DNA from: JBQTIM01 sp052388135
GTDB taxonomy: Bacteria; Elusimicrobiota; Elusimicrobia; FEN-1173
DNA: 18,217 bases
Direction: 5' to 3'
NCBI GenBank assembly: GCA_052388135.1
Contig: JBQTIM010000087.1
Coordinates: 1-18,217 of the forward strand
Made by a program: the position numbers and the translations under genes. The notes under the pieces were generated by a model, which was not told the DNA's origin, made no database searches, and was given only the letters and a program-made list of their open reading frames with translations. Positions 1 through 8,614 of the stretch are shown here, in pieces. Within the stretch, counting starts at the first letter, position 1. Each line of letters opens with the position of its first letter.

Positions 1-56
1 GCGCGCTCCTCGGCTCCTTGCCGGCGCTCCAAAATCACCCCGGCCAAATAGGTCAT
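1..56 (-). CDS. 5' end of an unknown ORF inside the terminal repeat (partial)
   Basis: An ATG at 56-54 on the minus strand opens a frame reading MTYLAGVILERRQGAEERA before leaving the window. The same first 17-18 codons occur on the plus strand at the other end of the window (18165-18217), because both lie in the inverted repeat. There is no clear Shine-Dalgarno sequence; the upstream bases are the AT-rich TGCATAAATT. The start of a transposase gene close to the end of an insertion sequence would look like this, but I do not recognise the peptide and the frame is too short to prove coding. Confidence 0.3.
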   Translation of the reverse strand, partial: MTYLAGVILERRQGAEER

Positions 57-77
57 AATTTATGCAGGCATCAATAG
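4..77. repeat. Left copy of a 74-bp perfect terminal inverted repeat
   Basis: Positions 4-77 are the exact reverse complement of 18144-18217, with each pair of matching coordinates summing to 18221. Identity ends at position 78 (G here, T expected from the other copy), and the outer limit is cut by the window end. Read on the minus strand, the repeat begins CTATTGATGCCTGCATAAAT and contains an ATG at 56-54 that opens a reading frame running off the window. The near-palindrome CATAA-A-TTATG lies at its inner part. The match is seen directly. That it marks the edge of a repeated mobile element is inference. Confidence 0.9.
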
Positions 78-94
78 GGCGGGATCGTTAACGC

Positions 95-3000
95 TCATCG
101 AGTGCGGCGCAACACGCCCGACATGAGGCGTCCAGCGCTGGTTCGGAACCAGGTGGAAACATCGTCCACCAGCACGTAGGCCAGGGGGATGAGGAAGAGA
201 GTCATGGGCATGGCGATGGCCAGGCCCCAGGCCAGGGCGAGAGCCATGGGCGCCACGAAGGGCTCGTGGCCGCCGAAGCCGTAGGCCGTGGGGAACAGGC
301 CCAGCAGGGTGGTGATGGAGCTGGCCCAAATGGGCCGCAGGCGCACGGCGCCGGCCTCCACGGCGGCCTCGCGGGCGGAGGCGCCGGCCCGCCGCCGGTC
401 GTTGATGAAGCTGATGAGCACGATGCCGTTGTTCAAGATCACGCCCGTCATGGCCACGACGCCCAGGAGCGCCATGAAGGAGGCCGGCATCCCGTGCAGG
501 ACCAGCGCGTAGACCACGCCCAAGAGGCCGATGGGAATGGTCAACAGCATGATGGCGGGCTGGACGTAGGACCGGAAAACGACCGCCAGGATCACGTAGT
601 TAAGGAACATGGCGATGAGGAAGGCGCGATAAAGCGACTGCAGCGACTTGGCCGTTTCCTCCTCTTCGCCGCCGAAAACCAGATCGTAACCCGGGAACTC
701 CTGGGAGATGCCGGCGAATTTTTCCCGGATGCGGAGGTTGGCCTCCCGCGACGTAATTTGGGCCAGGTCCACGTCGGCGGTCACCATGACCGACGGCTTG
801 AAGTTGTAGCGCTCCAGGAAAGGCGGCCCCTGGGTTTTTTGAATGGACGCCACCTCTTTCAAGCGCACGGGTTGGCTGCGGTCGTTGAGCACGTCCAATG
901 CCAGGAGCTCCTCGGGTTGGGCGCGCTGCTCGGGCCGCAGGCGCACCTTGATTTTGATTTCCTCTTCCTCGCCGGGCCGGCGCACTTCGCTGGCCTCGCC
1001 CCCGTCCACGGCCAGGAGGATGTTCCGGGCCACGCCGGCCACGCTCAGGCCCGCGTAGGCGGCCTCGCGCGGGTCCAGCGTGAGGCGGAGCCGGCTTTTT
1101 CCGCCTTCCCGGGAGTCGCGGATGTCCCGCGCGCCGGCCATGGCCGCCAGCTCGGCCTTGATTTTGTCGGCGATGCGGCCCACCGTCTCGGGATCGCGTC
1201 CCCGGACCCTCACTTGCACGGCGCTGCCCACGGGCGGGCCGGGCTTCAGTTCTTCAAAAACGATGTTCTCCGCCCCTTCCGGCAGGCCCACCTCCGCGCG
1301 CAATCGCTCCACGATGGCCTTGGTGCGGCGCGGCCGGTCCTCCTCGGGCGTGAAGAACACCCGGGCCTGGGCGTAGTGCGTGCCCATGCGAACCTGCTGC
1401 TCGAACCCTTTCAGGCCGATGCTGGTCCGCACCGACTCCAGCTCCTCGGGCGGCAGGGCCAGAACGGCCTCCTCCACGCGCCGGAAGACGCGCTCGGTTT
1501 CCGTCAGGCCCGTGCCCTCCGGCATGTCCATTTTGATGAAGATCTGGTCGATCAGGCCCGGCGGGAACAGGATGAACTTCACCCGCCACTTGGCCACCAG
1601 GGCGGTGGCGCCCAAAAACGCCAGGACGAGCAAAAGGAACTTCCCCCGGTGGTCCAACACCCAGCCGATGACGCGCCGGTAGCGCGCGACCACGGCCTCG
1701 TACCACCGCGAACCGGCCTTTTCTCCCACGGGCTTGCCCAGGGGCATCAGGTCCAGCACGTGCGAGGGAAGGATGAAGAACGCTTCGAAGGCGCTGGCCA
1801 CGAAGGCCATGACCACGATGAGGGGGATGACCTGGACGAACTTGCCCATGATGCCGCTCATGAGGGCGAAGGGGAGGAACGCGCAGCAGCTCACCGCCAC
1901 AGACGCCATCACGGGCACGGCCACCTCCCGCGCGCCCTCCAAAGCCGCCCGCGCGGGCGGTTTGCCCATCTCCAGGTGGCGATAAATGTTTTCGGCCACC
2001 ACCACCGAGTCGTCGTCCAGCATGCCCAGGACGATGATGAACGCCAGCAGGGACATGAGGTTGATGGTGAACCCCATGGGCACGGCCACGAGAAAGGCGG
2101 CCGCCAGGGAAATGGGCACGCCCCAGGCCGCCACCAGGGCCAGCCGCCAATCCAAAAAGATGAAGAGGGCCAGCAGGATCAAAAGGCCGCCCTGCGCCAG
2201 GTTGGACGTCATGACTTTCAGCCGCCGCTTGATGAAAAAGGAAACGTCGTCGGAAAGGATCAGGTCCAGGTCGCGGGCGCGGGCCCGGGGCGCGAAGGCT
2301 TCCCTCACCTTGCGCACTTCCTCCGCCAGCTCGATGGTGTCGCCCGACTTCAGCTTGCGGACGTTCAGGTCCACCGCGGGGCGGCCGTCGGCCTTGGCGA
2401 GGACGCGGGGCTCCTCGAACCTTTCCGAAACCCGCGCCACGTCGCGCACGCGCAGGAACGTGCGGTCGTCCGTCCCGCGCAAGATGATGCCGCCCACGTC
2501 CTCGGCCGTCTCCACCGCGCCCACCACGCGCACCCACAGCTCCTTGGGCCCGATCTCCACGGTGCCGGCCGACACGTCGCGGTTCCGCGCTTCCACGGCG
2601 GCGGCGATCTCGGCCAGCGTCAACCGCGCGTCCGAAAGCTTCCTTCGGTCCGCCTCGATCCATATCTCCCTTTTGAGGTAGCCTTGCCGCTCCACCCGCG
2701 ACACGCCGGCGATGTCCTCCAGCGCGTCGGAGATTTGCTCGGCCATGTCCCGGCGGGCCTCGTCGCCTTCCTCGCCGGGCGCGCCCCCCGCCACCGACAG
2801 CGTGATGAGGGGCCGGTCCGAGGTCAGCTCCTCCACCGCCGGCCGGTCGGCCGTTTCCGGCAGGTCCTGCGCGCGCCCCACGGCCTGCTCGATATCGCTC
2901 ACCGCCCGGTCCACGCCGCGCGCGTTCAGATCCTCGTCCAGGCGGATGAGGATCATGGACCGGTTTTCGATGGACGTGGACTCCACCCGGTCGATGCCGC

Positions 3001-3217
3001 TCACCGCGCGGATCTGGTCCTCGATGCGGCGGGTCACCAGGCGCTCCACCTCTTCGGGCGAGGCCCCCGGAAAAGCGGTGGTGACGGTCACCATGTCGAA
3101 TTCCACCTCGGGGAAAGCGACCCGCCTCACGTTCAGCGCCTGCCAGCCCCCCACCACCACGATGAAGAACGTGATGAGGGTGGTGAGCACGCGCCGCGAT
3201 AAGAAAAAATCAATCAT
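95..3217 (-). CDS. RND family efflux permease (AcrB/HAE1-like), pump A
   Basis: This is a 1040-residue inner-membrane proton-driven efflux permease of the usual RND length. It starts MIDFFLSRRVLTTLITFFIV, a first transmembrane helix, followed by a large periplasmic porter region (about 35-335). A helix cluster at 340-530 comes next, with TM4 reading LGMLDDDSVVVAENIYR. Asp402-Asp403 correspond to the paired aspartates of proton relay, and a third aspartate (401) replaces the usual valine before them. A second periplasmic region (about 575-860) and a second helix cluster (865-1020, with AMTGVILNNGIVLISF) complete the repeat architecture. The substrate cannot be read from sequence, and drug, lipid or organic-acid export all remain possible. 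The next upstream gene (DUF1579) is on the other strand, so this gene needs its own promoter. No membrane fusion protein adjoins it. Only 17 bp separate its TGA stop from the left terminal repeat. Confidence 0.95.
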   Translation of the reverse strand: MIDFFLSRRVLTTLITFFIVVVGGWQALNVRRVAFPEVEFDMVTVTTAFPGASPEEVERLVTRRIEDQIRAVSGIDRVESTSIENRSMILIRLDEDLNARGVDRAVSDIEQAVGRAQDLPETADRPAVEELTSDRPLITLSVAGGAPGEEGDEARRDMAEQISDALEDIAGVSRVERQGYLKREIWIEADRRKLSDARLTLAEIAAAVEARNRDVSAGTVEIGPKELWVRVVGAVETAEDVGGIILRGTDDRTFLRVRDVARVSERFEEPRVLAKADGRPAVDLNVRKLKSGDTIELAEEVRKVREAFAPRARARDLDLILSDDVSFFIKRRLKVMTSNLAQGGLLILLALFIFLDWRLALVAAWGVPISLAAAFLVAVPMGFTINLMSLLAFIIVLGMLDDDSVVVAENIYRHLEMGKPPARAALEGAREVAVPVMASVAVSCCAFLPFALMSGIMGKFVQVIPLIVVMAFVASAFEAFFILPSHVLDLMPLGKPVGEKAGSRWYEAVVARYRRVIGWVLDHRGKFLLLVLAFLGATALVAKWRVKFILFPPGLIDQIFIKMDMPEGTGLTETERVFRRVEEAVLALPPEELESVRTSIGLKGFEQQVRMGTHYAQARVFFTPEEDRPRRTKAIVERLRAEVGLPEGAENIVFEELKPGPPVGSAVQVRVRGRDPETVGRIADKIKAELAAMAGARDIRDSREGGKSRLRLTLDPREAAYAGLSVAGVARNILLAVDGGEASEVRRPGEEEEIKIKVRLRPEQRAQPEELLALDVLNDRSQPVRLKEVASIQKTQGPPFLERYNFKPSVMVTADVDLAQITSREANLRIREKFAGISQEFPGYDLVFGGEEEETAKSLQSLYRAFLIAMFLNYVILAVVFRSYVQPAIMLLTIPIGLLGVVYALVLHGMPASFMALLGVVAMTGVILNNGIVLISFINDRRRAGASAREAAVEAGAVRLRPIWASSITTLLGLFPTAYGFGGHEPFVAPMALALAWGLAIAMPMTLFLIPLAYVLVDDVSTWFRTSAGRLMSGVLRRTR

Positions 3218-3238
3218 AAGCTCGGGTTCCCGTTTTCG

Positions 3239-3244
3239 TATAAT
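3239..3244 (+). promoter_or_regulatory. Candidate -10 box (TATAAT) for the DUF1579 gene
   Basis: A perfect TATAAT lies in the 113-bp divergent space between pump A and the DUF1579 gene, about 87 bp before the DUF1579 start codon. No convincing -35 hexamer is found at the proper distance, so the call rests on the -10 match in otherwise GC-rich DNA. Confidence 0.4.
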
Positions 3245-3330
3245 TTAAGAGACGTCCCCGTCTTCCCGAAGCCGGCCTCGTTGCCGGCCCGGTCCCGGCC
3301 CCCAGCCCGTCGCTCATCCAGGAGGAAACC

Positions 3331-3942
3331 ATGAACGTCCGCCTTGCCGCATCGGCCCTTCTGCTTCTCGCCGCGCCCGCCCTTTCGGCGGATAAATCCA
3401 AACCGTCTTCGCCCCAGCCCGGCGCCTCCGCCCAAGACGCCATGCTGGCCGCCTGGGAAAAGGCCGCCACCCCCGGAGAGAGCCACCGCGTCCTGGACCC
3501 GCTCGTGGGCGCCTGGGACCACGCCATCGAATGGTGGATGTCTCCCGGCGCGCCGCCCGAAAAGTCCACGGGCACCACGGACGTCCGCTGGATCATGGGC
3601 GGCCGCTACATCCGCCAGGCCGTGGCGGGCGTCTCCATGGGCCGGCCCTTCGAAGGCGCGGGCGTCATGGGTTACGACAACGTCCGGAAGCGATACGTCT
3701 CCGTCTGGATCGACAACATGGGCACCGGCCTCATGACCGCGGCGGGGGCCTACGACGCGGCCAAAAAGACATTGACCGAAACGGGAACGTTCTCCGACCC
3801 CATGTCCCCCACCGGCCAGAAGACCTTCCGCGGCGTCACCACGTTCAAGAGCGGCGGCGGCCACACCTACGAGATGTTCACCCCCGGGCCCGACGGCAAA
3901 GAAATGCGGATGATGAGGATCGTCTACACGCCCCAAAAATAA
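3331..3942 (+). CDS. Secreted DUF1579 domain protein
   Basis: This 203-residue protein has an N-terminal signal peptide (MNVRLAASALLLLAAPALSA, probable cleavage after about residue 20) and one DUF1579 domain over the remainder. Family landmarks are visible: the G-x-W near 'LVGAWDHAIEWWMSPGAPP', the RWIMGGRYIRQ segment, 'GVMGYDNVRKRYVSVWIDNMGTGLM', and the C-terminal PDGKEMRMMRIVYT. DUF1579 proteins are predicted lipocalin-like beta barrels of unknown function and are probably periplasmic here. The ATG is well placed behind GGAGGAAACC. The gene is the only plus-strand gene inside the efflux block. Its TAA stop lies 3 bp from the stop of the convergent TolC-like gene, so it is unlikely to be co-transcribed with the pumps. 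A role in efflux is not supported by sequence. Confidence 0.92.
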   Translation: MNVRLAASALLLLAAPALSADKSKPSSPQPGASAQDAMLAAWEKAATPGESHRVLDPLVGAWDHAIEWWMSPGAPPEKSTGTTDVRWIMGGRYIRQAVAGVSMGRPFEGAGVMGYDNVRKRYVSVWIDNMGTGLMTAAGAYDAAKKTLTETGTFSDPMSPTGQKTFRGVTTFKSGGGHTYEMFTPGPDGKEMRMMRIVYTPQK

Positions 3943-3945
3943 GGT

Positions 3946-5409
3946 TCAGCGCTCCGGCCCCGGGGCGTCCGGCCACGCGCCGGCGGCGCGGCTCCATTCC
4001 ACGCGGGCCAGGATTTCGTCGGCCCGGGCCCGCAGGAGCCGCGATTGGGCGCGGTAAAGGTCCTGCTGGAACCGGATGAGGAGGTCGGTGTCGGAACGGC
4101 CCCGCCGGAAGTTCCTTTCCTCCGCGGCCAGTTTTTTTCCCTCCAGCGCGGCCAGCCTTTCGGTCGCGGCCAATCGTTCCCGGGCCAGGCGCAGGCGTTC
4201 GTCGGCGTCGCGCATTTCGCGCAGGGCCTGCTGCACGACGCGGGCCTCGCGGCGGCGGTACGTCTCCAACTGTATTCGCCCCGCCTCGCGGTTCAGTCGT
4301 TCCGTGCGCCCGCCGAAGGGGACCGCGAGGCTGATCCCGGCGGACTTCACCGGATGATCGAAACCGTTTAACTCTTTCCACGCGCCGGAATGGGTTTTGT
4401 CCAGGCCGGCGGCTCCGTAGGAACCCTGGGCCGCCAGATCCGGCAAAGAATCCAGAATTTCCAACCGCATGCCCCACTCGGCGGCTTCCACGGCGGCCCG
4501 GGCCGCGCGCACGTCTCCGCGGCGCTCCAAGACGGCCCCCGGCGTTCCCTCATCGCCCCCGGAGCCCGCTTCAAAATCCGGCCATTCTTCCGCCGTCACG
4601 GGCGCCGCGGCTTCCGTCCCATGCCGCTGCATGGCCGCCGCCAGGGCGTTGCGCGCCGTTTCCTCCAAGGAAAGAGCCTGCGCCAGCTCAATGTCCGCCG
4701 CCTCCAGGGAAGCCCTCGCCTGCAAAAGACCCGACTCCTCCACCAGCCCGTAGCGGCGCTTTTCCTCATACAAAGCCACCAGCCGCCGCGCCGCCCGGGC
4801 AGCCGCCCGGGCCACCGCCGCGTTTTCCCGGGCGACGTGAAGCGCCATGGAATCCCGCGCCGCCGCGGCGGCGACCTCCGCGCGGACGTCGTCCAAGTTC
4901 CCTCGCGCGGCGCGCACGCCGGCCCGCGCCTGGCTCCGCAAGGCGCGGTCGGGCCGTCCCCAAAACCGCTTCAGGAGCGGCTGGCGGACTTCCAGGCTGA
5001 GGCGCGATTCCACGCTGGGGTCCAGGACGCGGAAGGGAGCCGGACTCCGCAGCCATTCCGTCCGCCACGCCAGCCGGGCCTCCGTTCCCAACAGGGTTTT
5101 TCCCACCACGGCCGCGTCGAAGTTCCGCCTCCGGCTGAAGGTCCCCTGGAAGGCGGGGTTGGCGCGGGGCGCCTGATCGTCGGTCCACAGATACGCCGCC
5201 TGAAAACGCGGGTCCGTGTTGGCCAGGAACAACGGTTCCTCCAAGCCGGCCGCCTCCGCCTCCAAACGGGCGGCCGCCGCCACGGGAGATTTTTCCAGCG
5301 CTTCCCGGACCGCCTCGGCCAAAGTGACCGTGGAGGAAACGACGCCTTCCCCGGCGCCGTCCTGCGCCAAAGCGAGGAACGCGGCCGCCAAAAGGAACTT
5401 CCGAATCAT
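3946..5409 (-). CDS. TolC-like outer membrane efflux protein (channel 2)
   Basis: A 487-residue protein beginning with a signal peptide (MIRKFLLAAAFLALAQDGAGE) and continuing in the Ala/Arg/Glu/Leu-rich, long alpha-helical pattern of TolC/OMF subunits. Two repeated halves are visible. Each has a short beta-barrel stretch (near 'RLSLEVRQPLLKRF' and 'VKSAGISLAVPFGGR') followed by long coiled helices such as 'LVEESGLLQARASLEAADIELAQ' and 'DTDLLIRFQQDLYRAQSRLLRARA'. TolC trimers form the outer-membrane duct for RND and ABC pumps. The gene follows the pump B permease by 19 bp on the same strand and is almost certainly in its operon. Its ATG is preceded by GGGGAAG. The partner could be pump A or pump B. 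A second OMF in the same cluster is unusual. Confidence 0.88.
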   Translation of the reverse strand: MIRKFLLAAAFLALAQDGAGEGVVSSTVTLAEAVREALEKSPVAAAARLEAEAAGLEEPLFLANTDPRFQAAYLWTDDQAPRANPAFQGTFSRRRNFDAAVVGKTLLGTEARLAWRTEWLRSPAPFRVLDPSVESRLSLEVRQPLLKRFWGRPDRALRSQARAGVRAARGNLDDVRAEVAAAAARDSMALHVARENAAVARAAARAARRLVALYEEKRRYGLVEESGLLQARASLEAADIELAQALSLEETARNALAAAMQRHGTEAAAPVTAEEWPDFEAGSGGDEGTPGAVLERRGDVRAARAAVEAAEWGMRLEILDSLPDLAAQGSYGAAGLDKTHSGAWKELNGFDHPVKSAGISLAVPFGGRTERLNREAGRIQLETYRRREARVVQQALREMRDADERLRLARERLAATERLAALEGKKLAAEERNFRRGRSDTDLLIRFQQDLYRAQSRLLRARADEILARVEWSRAAGAWPDAPGPER

Positions 5410-5428
5410 CGGCGTCTTCCCCGGAGGA

Positions 5429-8400
5429 TCACGCCGGAGAACTCTCTCCCAGCTCCTTCAGCGCCTCTTTCAAATCCCGGTCGTGGGTGTGGCTTTCCAG
5501 CCGCGCCAGCAAGCTGTAGGCGCAGGGCACCACGAACAGCGTGAGGAGCGTGGACACCAGCACCCCGCCGATGACCACCACCGCCATGGGCCGGATGGTT
5601 TCCGCGCCCGGCCCCCAGGCCAAGGCCGCGGGCACCGCTCCCGCCGTGGTGGACACCGACGTCATGAGGATGGGCCGCAGACGGATGGGGCAGGCCTCCA
5701 TGAGCGCCTCGCGCACGCCCAACCCGTGGAGCCGGCGCTCGTTGGTGAAATCCACCAGCAGGATGGAGTTCTTCTTCACCAGGCCCATGAGCAGGATCAA
5801 CCCGATCATGCTGAACATGTTGAGGGAAATGCCCGTGAGCCGCAAAGCCAAAAACGCGCCCGTGATGCTGAACGGCAAAGCGAGAAGGACCGTGAAGGGG
5901 TGGATGATGCTGTTGAACTGCGCGCCCAGCACCATGTAGGCCACCAGCACGCCCAGACCCAGGGCGAACAGGAGGCTGCGGCTGGATTCCTGGTACGTCT
6001 GCGCGCTGCCCGAAAGCACCAAGCGGTAACCTTCCGGCACCAGGCCCCGCGCCGCCTCCCGCACGTGGGCCAGCGCCTCGCCCTGGGACTTTCCCGGCGC
6101 CACGTTGGCGAAGACGCCGATGGCCCGCTCGCGGTTGCGGCGGGTGATGCTGAGCAAAGACGGTTTCTGGCGCACGGCCGTCACGTCGGACAGCGCCACC
6201 AGCTCGCCCCGGTCGTTGCGCACGAAAATCTTGTCGATGTCCTCCGGCCGGCGGCGGTCCCGGTCCGCCAGGCGCACGCGGATGTCGTAGCGCTTTCCGC
6301 CGCGGGTGTATTTGCCGGCGCGCACGCCGCCGATGGTGGCGTTGATGGCGTCGGCGATGGCCGAGACCGTCACGCCGCGCGCCGCCGCCTTGTCGCGGTC
6401 CGGCACCACGCGCACCTCGGGCATGCCCAGGCGGTAATCCGTGTCCACGTCCACCAGCAGGCCCGAGGCTTCCATCTTTTCCGTCAACGCCTCCGAGATG
6501 GCCCCCAGCTTCTCCCAGTCCCGCCCGCGGATGGAAAATTCCACGGGGAAGCCGCGCTGGGCGCTGAACCCCTGCTGGGACAAATCCTGCGCCGCCGCCC
6601 TCTGCATCCCGGGAATTTTTTTCAGTTCCTGCCGCGCCAGGTTCATCAAGTCGCCCTGCGAGGCGGGCTTTTCGAACGGCTCGGCCGCCGGCCGCGCGCC
6701 CCGGGGCTTCATGGTGACGAACATCATGGCCGTGTTCACCTCGCCGCCGCCGAAGCCCCCCACCGCGGCGTAGACGCGCTCCACCTCGGGGCGCGACATC
6801 ATGAACGCCTCGGCTTTCTTCACCACCTCGTCGGTGGCCTCGATGGAAGACCCCAGCGGCGTCTGCAGCCTCACCAGGAAGCGGCCCTGATCCTGGGACG
6901 GAACGAACTCGCGCTTCAGCCCCTTGGCCAGCCACAAGGACCCGGCGAAGACCGCCGCGGAAACGGCGATCACCGTCCAGCGCCGATTCAAGCAGGCGTC
7001 CAGCGCGCGGCGGTAGGCGCGCGCGGCCTTCCCCATCACCGCGTCCATCCCGCGGCCCAGCCGGCTCGTGCGGCCCACCTCCAGGAACTGGGAGCAGCGC
7101 ATGGGCGCCAAGGTCAGCGCCTCCAGCAGGGACAGCGCCACCGCCACCGACATGGTGACGCCGAACTGAAAGAAAAATTTCCCCATGATGCCCTTCATGA
7201 ACACCACGGGCACGAAGATGGCCAGGATGGCCACCGAGGCGGCCATGGCCGCGAAAGTGATCTCCCGCGCGCCCACCAGCGCAGCCTTCACCTTGGAGAG
7301 GCCTCTTTCGCGGTAGCGGACGATGTTCTCCATCACCATGATGGCGTCGTCCACCACGATGCCGATGCACAGCGACAGCCCCAGGAGCGTGAAGGTGTTG
7401 AGGGTGAAGCCGAAGAAATAAAGGAACAGGAACGCCCCGATGATGGAGGTGGGGATGGCCATGATCACGTTGAAAGCCGAGCTGAAGGACCCCAGGAAAA
7501 CCCAGCACACCAGGGACGTCAGCAGGGCGGCCAGCAACAGCGTCATCAAAAGCTCGTGCGTGGACTCCTCGATGAACTTGGTGGTGTCGAAATTGACGTT
7601 CAGCTCCAGGCCTTCCGGCAGGTCCTTGCGCACGTCCAGCATCCGCGCCTTGACGGCCCGCGCCACCGCCACCGCGTTGGCGCCGCGCTGCTTGCGGATG
7701 CCCAGCCCCACGGCGGGCTTCCCGTTGCTGCGCGAGATGCGGCGGATGTCCGCCAGGCCGTCCTCCACCTCCGCCACCCGCCCCAGCCGGATGGGACGGT
7801 AAACGGGCGCGCCGCCCCGCGACGGCAGGATGATCCGCTCAAACTCCTCCACCGTACCGGCCTCGCCCAGCACGCGCACGTTGAATTCTTGCCGCCCCGT
7901 CTCGATACGGCCGGCCGGCACCTCCGTGTGCTGGGCCGCGATGGCCCGGATCACGTCGTCCACGGCCAGCTCGTTCGCGCGCAGCTTGTCGGCGTCCACC
8001 CAGACGCGCAGGTTGGGCTCCACGAACCCGCCCAGGAACACTTCGCTCACGCCGGGCACCGTCGTGAAATGGTCCTTCACGTGGTCCCGCGTGTACTCCA
8101 TGATGAACCGCGTGTCCCGCTCCCCCGACAGCGCCAGCCACATGATGGGCTGGTCCTCCGGGTTCGACTTGCGGATCACCGGCGGATCGATCTCCCGCGG
8201 CAGGCGCCTGGCCGCCTCGGCGATCTTGGATTGAACTTCCTGCAAGGCGATGTCGATGTCCTTGGAGATGTCGAACTCCAGGCTGAGGGACGAAGAGCCC
8301 TGGCGCGAGGAGGAGGAAATTTCCTTGATGCCCTGCACGCTCATGAGCGCGTCCTCCAGCACGTCGGTGACCTCCGTTTCCATCACCTCCGGCGCGGCGC

Positions 8401-8557
8401 CCTCCCAGGACACGCTCACGCTCAGCACGGGAAAATCCACGTCGGGCAATTGGCTCACGCCCATGCGGCTGAACCCGAAGGCCCCGAACACGATGAGGCC
8501 GATCATCAGCATCCAGGCGAAGACGGGATTTTTGATGGACAGGTCGGAGAGTGTCAT
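5429..8557 (-). CDS. RND family efflux permease (AcrB/HAE1-like), pump B
   Basis: This 1042-residue RND permease is intact over the family's full length. TM1 is at about 11-30 (NPVFAWMLMIGLIVFGAFGF). The first porter region contains the typical 'LPDVDFPVLSVSVSWEGAAPEVME' segment. TM2-TM6 follow at about 335-530, with TM4 reading 'LCIGIVVDDAIMVMENIVRY'; Asp403-Asp404 are the proton-relay pair. The second porter half and final helices contain 'MIGLILLMGLVKKNSILLVDF', a very well conserved TM10 motif of HAE1 pumps. The start ATG is preceded by AAGGATGAAAGTAAA. The gene lies 57 bp downstream of TolC-like channel 1 and 19 bp upstream of channel 2, all on one strand, so it is probably the pump of a TetR-controlled operon. 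The periplasmic adaptor such pumps need is not in the window. Substrate unknown. Confidence 0.96.
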   Translation of the reverse strand: MTLSDLSIKNPVFAWMLMIGLIVFGAFGFSRMGVSQLPDVDFPVLSVSVSWEGAAPEVMETEVTDVLEDALMSVQGIKEISSSSRQGSSSLSLEFDISKDIDIALQEVQSKIAEAARRLPREIDPPVIRKSNPEDQPIMWLALSGERDTRFIMEYTRDHVKDHFTTVPGVSEVFLGGFVEPNLRVWVDADKLRANELAVDDVIRAIAAQHTEVPAGRIETGRQEFNVRVLGEAGTVEEFERIILPSRGGAPVYRPIRLGRVAEVEDGLADIRRISRSNGKPAVGLGIRKQRGANAVAVARAVKARMLDVRKDLPEGLELNVNFDTTKFIEESTHELLMTLLLAALLTSLVCWVFLGSFSSAFNVIMAIPTSIIGAFLFLYFFGFTLNTFTLLGLSLCIGIVVDDAIMVMENIVRYRERGLSKVKAALVGAREITFAAMAASVAILAIFVPVVFMKGIMGKFFFQFGVTMSVAVALSLLEALTLAPMRCSQFLEVGRTSRLGRGMDAVMGKAARAYRRALDACLNRRWTVIAVSAAVFAGSLWLAKGLKREFVPSQDQGRFLVRLQTPLGSSIEATDEVVKKAEAFMMSRPEVERVYAAVGGFGGGEVNTAMMFVTMKPRGARPAAEPFEKPASQGDLMNLARQELKKIPGMQRAAAQDLSQQGFSAQRGFPVEFSIRGRDWEKLGAISEALTEKMEASGLLVDVDTDYRLGMPEVRVVPDRDKAAARGVTVSAIADAINATIGGVRAGKYTRGGKRYDIRVRLADRDRRRPEDIDKIFVRNDRGELVALSDVTAVRQKPSLLSITRRNRERAIGVFANVAPGKSQGEALAHVREAARGLVPEGYRLVLSGSAQTYQESSRSLLFALGLGVLVAYMVLGAQFNSIIHPFTVLLALPFSITGAFLALRLTGISLNMFSMIGLILLMGLVKKNSILLVDFTNERRLHGLGVREALMEACPIRLRPILMTSVSTTAGAVPAALAWGPGAETIRPMAVVVIGGVLVSTLLTLFVVPCAYSLLARLESHTHDRDLKEALKELGESSPA

Positions 8558-8614
8558 TTTACTTTCATCCTTTTCCCCAGCTCTTTGTCGCGGGAAGCGC
8601 TTCGAGCGCGGAAC

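Noticed and set aside
266..3202. A 978-codon open frame on the strand opposite pump A
   Set aside because: It is a mirror frame of a real GC-rich gene. The translation is dominated by His, Arg, Gly and Gln in no recognisable domain, while the opposite strand encodes a complete RND permease.
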